DNA of 64,000 nucleotides, taken from positions 4,154,001-4,218,000 of the forward strand of contig OY970284.1 of assembly GCA_963715895.1 (NCBI GenBank), given 5' to 3'. This document shows positions 59,994-64,000 of this stretch, one piece after another. A program made the position numbers and the translations under genes. Source of the DNA: JADGNZ01 sp963715895. GTDB taxonomy: Bacteria; Acidobacteriota; Thermoanaerobaculia; Gp7-AA8. Position 1 is the first letter of the stretch. Every line of letters starts with the position of its first letter. The notes below the pieces were generated by a model that was not told the origin of the DNA, did no database searches, and saw nothing but the letters and a program-made list of their open reading frames with translations.

Positions 59994-61508
59994 CTACGCG
60001 CAGTCTGGTGGATCGCCCGGGCCGTTGCACGGAGCCACTCGAGGAGGCATCCGCACAGTTCCTTCCGTTCGTTTCCTCTCAACCCACCCCCTCCCCTTCA
60101 CCTCCGCGAAGGTCATGAGCGAGTTGGCGTAGTAGTCGCGGAGGAGGAGCTCGCGGGGGTTCCATTGCCACGCTTCTTCGATGACCGGGACGCCGCTGCC
60201 TTCGAAGAGGTCGGAGCGCCAGCGTTCGGCGGGCTGGATGAGGTGGCGGAGGTCGACGACGTTGCGGGCGGCGCGCCAGATGGCGTCGCCGGTCTTCTCG
60301 CGCAATAGCCAGACGCGGTCGTTCCACGTTTCGCGATACCGGTCGATGGCGTCGATGATCTCGGCGTCGGTCAGCGGTTCGCCGGCTTGGTCGGTGAAGA
60401 TCCGCGCCAGGAGCGTGACCGGTGTGACCGGCAGCGCATTCGAGATCTCCGTCATCACCAGCTCGGCCAGCTCCGTCAGGGCCTCTTTCCGGCCGTCGTA
60501 GGAGGGGGAAAGGATGGCCGGATGTTCGTGCACGAAATCGTCGACGGCGATCGGCGTCCCGAACGTGACCACGGCGTAGCCGTAGCGCTTGAAGCGCTTG
60601 AGGACGCTGCGCAGGAGGTTGCGGAAGAGGAAGTCGATCGTGGTCTGTAATTTGTCGCCCTTCGTCCGCCGGTCTTCGCGCCCGACCAGCTCCTCGGTAA
60701 GGTTGCGGTCTTCCAGCACCCGGTCGTAATTGATCGCCGTCGGGATCAGGAAGAGCGGCGCGCTGAAACCGGGGTCGCGCTTGCCGGCCACGATGTAGTC
60801 GAGCATCCCCAGCTTCGGCTTCTGGAAGGCGCCGTCGCGAGTCAGGCCCCCTTCGATGAAGACCCCCTGCGTCACGCCGTTTTTGGTAATCGTGCTGACG
60901 AAGGTGGAGAGGATGGCGTGGTACAGCGGCTCGCGGTAGCGGCGGCGGATGAAGTAGCCGCCGAACCATTTGAAGAGATGGTTGAGCGGCCAGACGCGCG
61001 CCCACTCCCCGACCGCGTACGAGAGCGATACGAATTTGAAGAGCATGTGCGCGACCAGGACGTAGTCGGCGTTCGAGCGGTGGTTGATGAGGTAGACGAC
61101 GACGGCATTCTTCGGCGCGGTGGCGTTGAAGTCGCGCAGCGTCTTGTGCTCGACGACCGGCCGGTAGAGGAAGTGCATGATGGCCCGCGCCAGCGGCGCC
61201 CCGACGCGGTAATACGCGAGGAGGTTGAACTTCGGAACGATCTCGCGGAGATAGGTCCGCGCCTGATGCGTGGCATCTTCGATCGAGGTGTGGTGCTCTT
61301 TGGCGTAGCCGCGAATGGCATCGACGACTTCGCGGCTGCCGAAGACCTCCAGCTCGATGTCGGCGTGCCGGCGCTTGAGCTTGAAACGGTCGATGTGGAT
61401 TCTCCGACTCCGCTGCAGCCGGCGCGCGTGCCGCTTGCCGAGGACGAGCGCCAGCACCATCGCTGCGAGGAGGATCACCGCGGCGGCCACTTCGATCACC
61501 AGTGTCAT
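59994..61508 (-). CDS. plsB: Glycerol-3-phosphate 1-O-acyltransferase
   Basis: 504 aa from ATG 61508. One N-terminal membrane helix, then the acyltransferase core: NHRSNADYVL (HX4D catalytic motif), the GGYFIRRR block, FIEGGLTRDG and FLIPTAINYDRV. This combination is specific to PlsB-type enzymes, which start phospholipid synthesis from acyl donors. The C-terminal 130 residues form a helical domain. The gene converges on the patatin gene with only 15 bp between. Confidence 0.92.
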   Translation of the reverse strand: MTLVIEVAAAVILLAAMVLALVLGKRHARRLQRSRRIHIDRFKLKRRHADIELEVFGSREVVDAIRGYAKEHHTSIEDATHQARTYLREIVPKFNLLAYYRVGAPLARAIMHFLYRPVVEHKTLRDFNATAPKNAVVVYLINHRSNADYVLVAHMLFKFVSLSYAVGEWARVWPLNHLFKWFGGYFIRRRYREPLYHAILSTFVSTITKNGVTQGVFIEGGLTRDGAFQKPKLGMLDYIVAGKRDPGFSAPLFLIPTAINYDRVLEDRNLTEELVGREDRRTKGDKLQTTIDFLFRNLLRSVLKRFKRYGYAVVTFGTPIAVDDFVHEHPAILSPSYDGRKEALTELAELVMTEISNALPVTPVTLLARIFTDQAGEPLTDAEIIDAIDRYRETWNDRVWLLREKTGDAIWRAARNVVDLRHLIQPAERWRSDLFEGSGVPVIEEAWQWNPRELLLRDYYANSLMTFAEVKGRGWVERKRTEGTVRMPPRVAPCNGPGDPPDCA

Positions 61509-61636
61509 GAACGGCGGAAGTGTACGCCGGACGCAGCCGGTAATCGGTCGTTGTGGAAATTCCAGCTTCCGCGTCCATCTAACTAGTTGCACAAGTCCCT
61601 TCTGGCGGAATTGGGTCCGAATCGGAAGGAGTGTCT

Positions 61637-64000
61637 ATGAGCAAGGAACGGACAACGGTATCGGCCCACGGAGCCCGGACGGCGCTGGCCGTCTTCCTGG
61701 TCATCGCTCTCTTCGCATGCCGAAGGCAGGAGTCAGCATCCGACCGGCTGAGGGAACTGGCACCGCGTTCCGGGCGCCCGATCGAGGCGCGGCTGACCGG
61801 TTTCGACTGGCAGGCGATGCGGCTGCAGCGGACGACGACGGGAGGGCTGCTGGATTCCGCCCGCCTCGATCTGGCCGGCGCCGCCGGATCCGTGATTCAG
61901 TCCCTTCAGAACAATCCCTCGGCACGCGCCCGCCACGATTCCGGCGCGGCCTATCTCCTGATCGAACGCGATGGCGATGCCATCGATGCCCTCGAGTCCG
62001 CGGTTCGTCAGTCGCCGCGGGCCGCTGACTACTGGAGCGATCTCGCCGCGGCCCGCTATACGCGCGCGGTGCGCGAGAAGCGTCCTCACGAGTTGCCGCA
62101 GGCGCTCGCCGACGCCGACCACGCATTACGCCTGGTCCCCACCCTTCCTGACGCGCTCTTCAACCGTGCCCTGATCGTGGAGGCGCTCGGCATTACGGAA
62201 GCTGCCCGCCGGGCGTGGGAGCGCTACGCCGCCGTCGATCCCTCGACGCACTGGACAGGCGAGGCGATGAGCCACCTCGGCCGGCTCCCGGTGGTAAAGA
62301 CCAGAGACGAGTTTCAGCGTCAATTGAATCTGGCATCGCGCGCACTGCGCGGCGGCGACCGCGGCCCGATCGCAGCGCTGGCCCGCAACCATCCGCAAGA
62401 GGCGCGGACCTGGAGCGAAGGGCCACTGCTCGGCTATTGGGCCGACGCCGTTCGCGCGGGAAAGATGAGCGCGGCGGCCGACCTCCTCTCCGAAATCCGC
62501 GAGATGGGATCGAGCCTGGGGCAGTTCAATCACGACCAATCGATCTCCGACGCCGTCGCCGCTATCGACCGTGTCGCTGCCGATCCCGCGCGCCTGCACG
62601 CGCTGGCCGATGCACAGGCTGTCTATCGCGATGGGCGCCTCCTCTACCGCGACCGCCACATTGCCGAAGCACAGAAGAAGTTAAAGGAGGGCGAAGAGCG
62701 GCTGGCGCGCAACGGCAGCCCGATGTCGCTCATGGCGTCTTTCTTCCTTGCCGAATGTCTCTACGACAGCAATCAACCGGTTCAGGCGATAGAAGCGCAC
62801 GATCATCTTGCCGCTCGGTTTGACCACGACCGTTATCCCGGACTGGTTGCCTGGATCGGCTGGAACCGGTCTCTTTGCCAGGCCGCCGAAGGGCAATGGA
62901 GCGCGGCCATTCGCACCGCGGGAGAGTCGCGGAGAATCTACGCCAACCTTGGAGAAATCGAGAACCGGGGCGAGATAGACCTGCTGCTCGCCAGCTATCT
63001 GAATCGAGCGGCGCAACCGGCCGCAGCCTGGAAAGCGCGGGTCGCTTCCTTTCAGGTCCTCAGCCGCGCCGGCTCCGACGACCGTATTCGCAATTCGCTC
63101 GTCACGGCCATGAATGTGGAAGCGGAGCAGGGCAATATCGATCCGGTGCTGTCGCTGGCGAAGATCGCACTGGACGATCTCCGCCAACTCAAGCAACCGA
63201 CCGCTGTCTGCCTGGCGGAGGCTGCTCGCGCCGAGGCCCTGGCAAAAGAGGGCGATACGAGCGGAGCGCGCAACGCGGTCAAGCGTGCGCGCGCCGCGGC
63301 AACGGAAGTACCGGATGTCGCGATGCGGAGGCGGACCTCTGTATCGCTCGATATCGTGGAAGCGGTCGTTGAACGTAAAACCAATCCGCGGCTGTCGCTT
63401 CGGCTTCTCGACGACGCGGTCGCCTTCTTCACAGCCGAGGGTCGGTCCGGAGGCCTTCCCAGGGCGTATCTCGAGCGCGGACGTACGCGTGCCTCCGGCG
63501 GCGACGATTCCGCGGCCCTGGCCAACTTCGAGGCTGGGTTCGCGGCGGTCGAAGCGCAACGTTCGTCGATCACCGACCGGAGCCTGCGGGGAACCTTTTA
63601 TGACACCGAGCCGGCGCTTTTCTCGGAGACGATCGCCTTGCTGCTCCGCCGAGGTGATCCGGCGCGGGCTTTCGAATTTTCGGACCGAGCCCGCGCCCGG
63701 AGCATGTACGAGCAATTAAGCCGCACCACGATTCTCGGGATGGCCACCTCCGCAGAGCAACTTCGCGGCGTACTCCCGCCGGGGACTGTCCTCATCGAAT
63801 ACGCGCTCCTGCCGGATGCGATCGTCACCTTCTACTTCACAGCCTCCCGATCGGGCTTTGTACGCATCCCGGCGTCACCAGCCGACGTGCGAACGCTCGT
63901 CGAACAGTGCGTAGACCTGGTGCAGCACCGCGGCGACATGGAGGCGGTTCTCCGCTCCGCTGCCGCGCTCCATCGGCTGCTGATCGCGCCGGTGGCCGCG
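61637..64000 (+). CDS. CHAT-domain TPR lipoprotein, 5' part
   Basis: 788 codons, open to the window edge. ATG follows AAGGAG at seven bases. Lipoprotein signal (LAVFLVIALFACRRQ). Residues 80-600 form many TPR-like helical pairs (for example HDSGAAYLLIERDGDAIDALESAVRQSP; DALFNRALIVEALGITEAARRAWERY). From about residue 655 the start of a CHAT domain appears (RARARSMYEQL, LPPGTVLIEYALLPDAIVTFYFT). The caspase-like His-Cys pair would lie beyond the edge. A membrane-tethered CHAT protein suggests a protease or signalling scaffold; its trigger is unknown. Confidence 0.8.
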   Translation, partial: MSKERTTVSAHGARTALAVFLVIALFACRRQESASDRLRELAPRSGRPIEARLTGFDWQAMRLQRTTTGGLLDSARLDLAGAAGSVIQSLQNNPSARARHDSGAAYLLIERDGDAIDALESAVRQSPRAADYWSDLAAARYTRAVREKRPHELPQALADADHALRLVPTLPDALFNRALIVEALGITEAARRAWERYAAVDPSTHWTGEAMSHLGRLPVVKTRDEFQRQLNLASRALRGGDRGPIAALARNHPQEARTWSEGPLLGYWADAVRAGKMSAAADLLSEIREMGSSLGQFNHDQSISDAVAAIDRVAADPARLHALADAQAVYRDGRLLYRDRHIAEAQKKLKEGEERLARNGSPMSLMASFFLAECLYDSNQPVQAIEAHDHLAARFDHDRYPGLVAWIGWNRSLCQAAEGQWSAAIRTAGESRRIYANLGEIENRGEIDLLLASYLNRAAQPAAAWKARVASFQVLSRAGSDDRIRNSLVTAMNVEAEQGNIDPVLSLAKIALDDLRQLKQPTAVCLAEAARAEALAKEGDTSGARNAVKRARAAATEVPDVAMRRRTSVSLDIVEAVVERKTNPRLSLRLLDDAVAFFTAEGRSGGLPRAYLERGRTRASGGDDSAALANFEAGFAAVEAQRSSITDRSLRGTFYDTEPALFSETIALLLRRGDPARAFEFSDRARARSMYEQLSRTTILGMATSAEQLRGVLPPGTVLIEYALLPDAIVTFYFTASRSGFVRIPASPADVRTLVEQCVDLVQHRGDMEAVLRSAAALHRLLIAPVAA

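Noticed and set aside
60079..61578. 499-codon Arg/Ala-rich minus-strand frame
   Set aside because: Out-of-frame shadow of plsB, whose catalytic motifs are intact.

Overview
The window reads as a high-G+C chromosomal segment of a free-living, probably soil or sediment, Gram-negative bacterium. The gene repertoire (SpoIVB-type S55 proteins, TldD/TldE pair, MacB-like efflux with an NtrC regulator, CHAT-TPR lipoprotein) and the density of short intergenic inverted repeats suggest Acidobacteriota. That placement is inference; there is no rRNA gene in the window to test it.

Layout. 1-4.5 kb: the 5' end of a peptide-binding lipoprotein gene, then an S55/propeller gene pair. 4.6-15.9 kb: an export operon on the minus strand (HlyD adaptor, ABC ATPase, two FtsX-type permeases, NtrC-type regulator) with a near-perfect sigma-54 promoter and an upstream cluster of alternating TGTCC/GGACA half-sites. 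The NtrY-like kinase that plausibly belongs with it now lies 3.8 kb further on, behind an IS110 element, a cupin gene, a small unknown gene and a 21-bp-period array. 16-27 kb: PilZ-like gene, MazEF-type pair, D-threonine aldolase-like enzyme, DNA polymerase IV, a Rossmann dehydrogenase, a frameshifted parC and small secreted proteins. 27-40 kb: divergent AraC-type/LexA-like regulators, TldD/TldE, oligopeptide ABC permeases, a GT22-like mannosyltransferase, ligA, a CheY-like regulator, trmJ and a PLP decarboxylase. 40-48 kb: DUF3800 protein, zwf, an MntA-HepT pair, a second 21-bp-period array, an IS630 element and two paralogous secreted proteins. 48-64 kb: guaB, TPR protein, PBP4-type carboxypeptidase, MBL hydrolase, CelD-like acyltransferase, tRNA-Gln, an ammonium transporter with a decayed in-frame copy of its own 3' end, a very large membrane patatin, plsB and a CHAT-TPR lipoprotein that runs off the edge.

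The most unusual structure is non-coding. At 9193-9595, CCGG tetranucleotides or one-base variants recur at alternating 11- and 10-bp steps (10.5 bp on average, one B-DNA turn) over 38 steps without losing phase, although the sequence between them is diverged and stops interrupt the reading frames examined. A second, unrelated 21-bp-period array lies at 43402-43572. In addition, at least nine unrelated families of short repeats, mostly inverted pairs, fill most gaps longer than 90 bp. One family sits inside a reading frame, another overlaps the apparent start of a gene, and a third was the landing site of the IS110 element.

Two insertions leave readable histories. The IS110 element has CTGAGC at both junctions inside a repetitive palindrome and carries about 250 bp of non-coding DNA before its recombinase, where this family encodes its bridge RNA. 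The IS630 element landed in the TA of a TAA stop codon, and its own end base rebuilt the stop as TAG.
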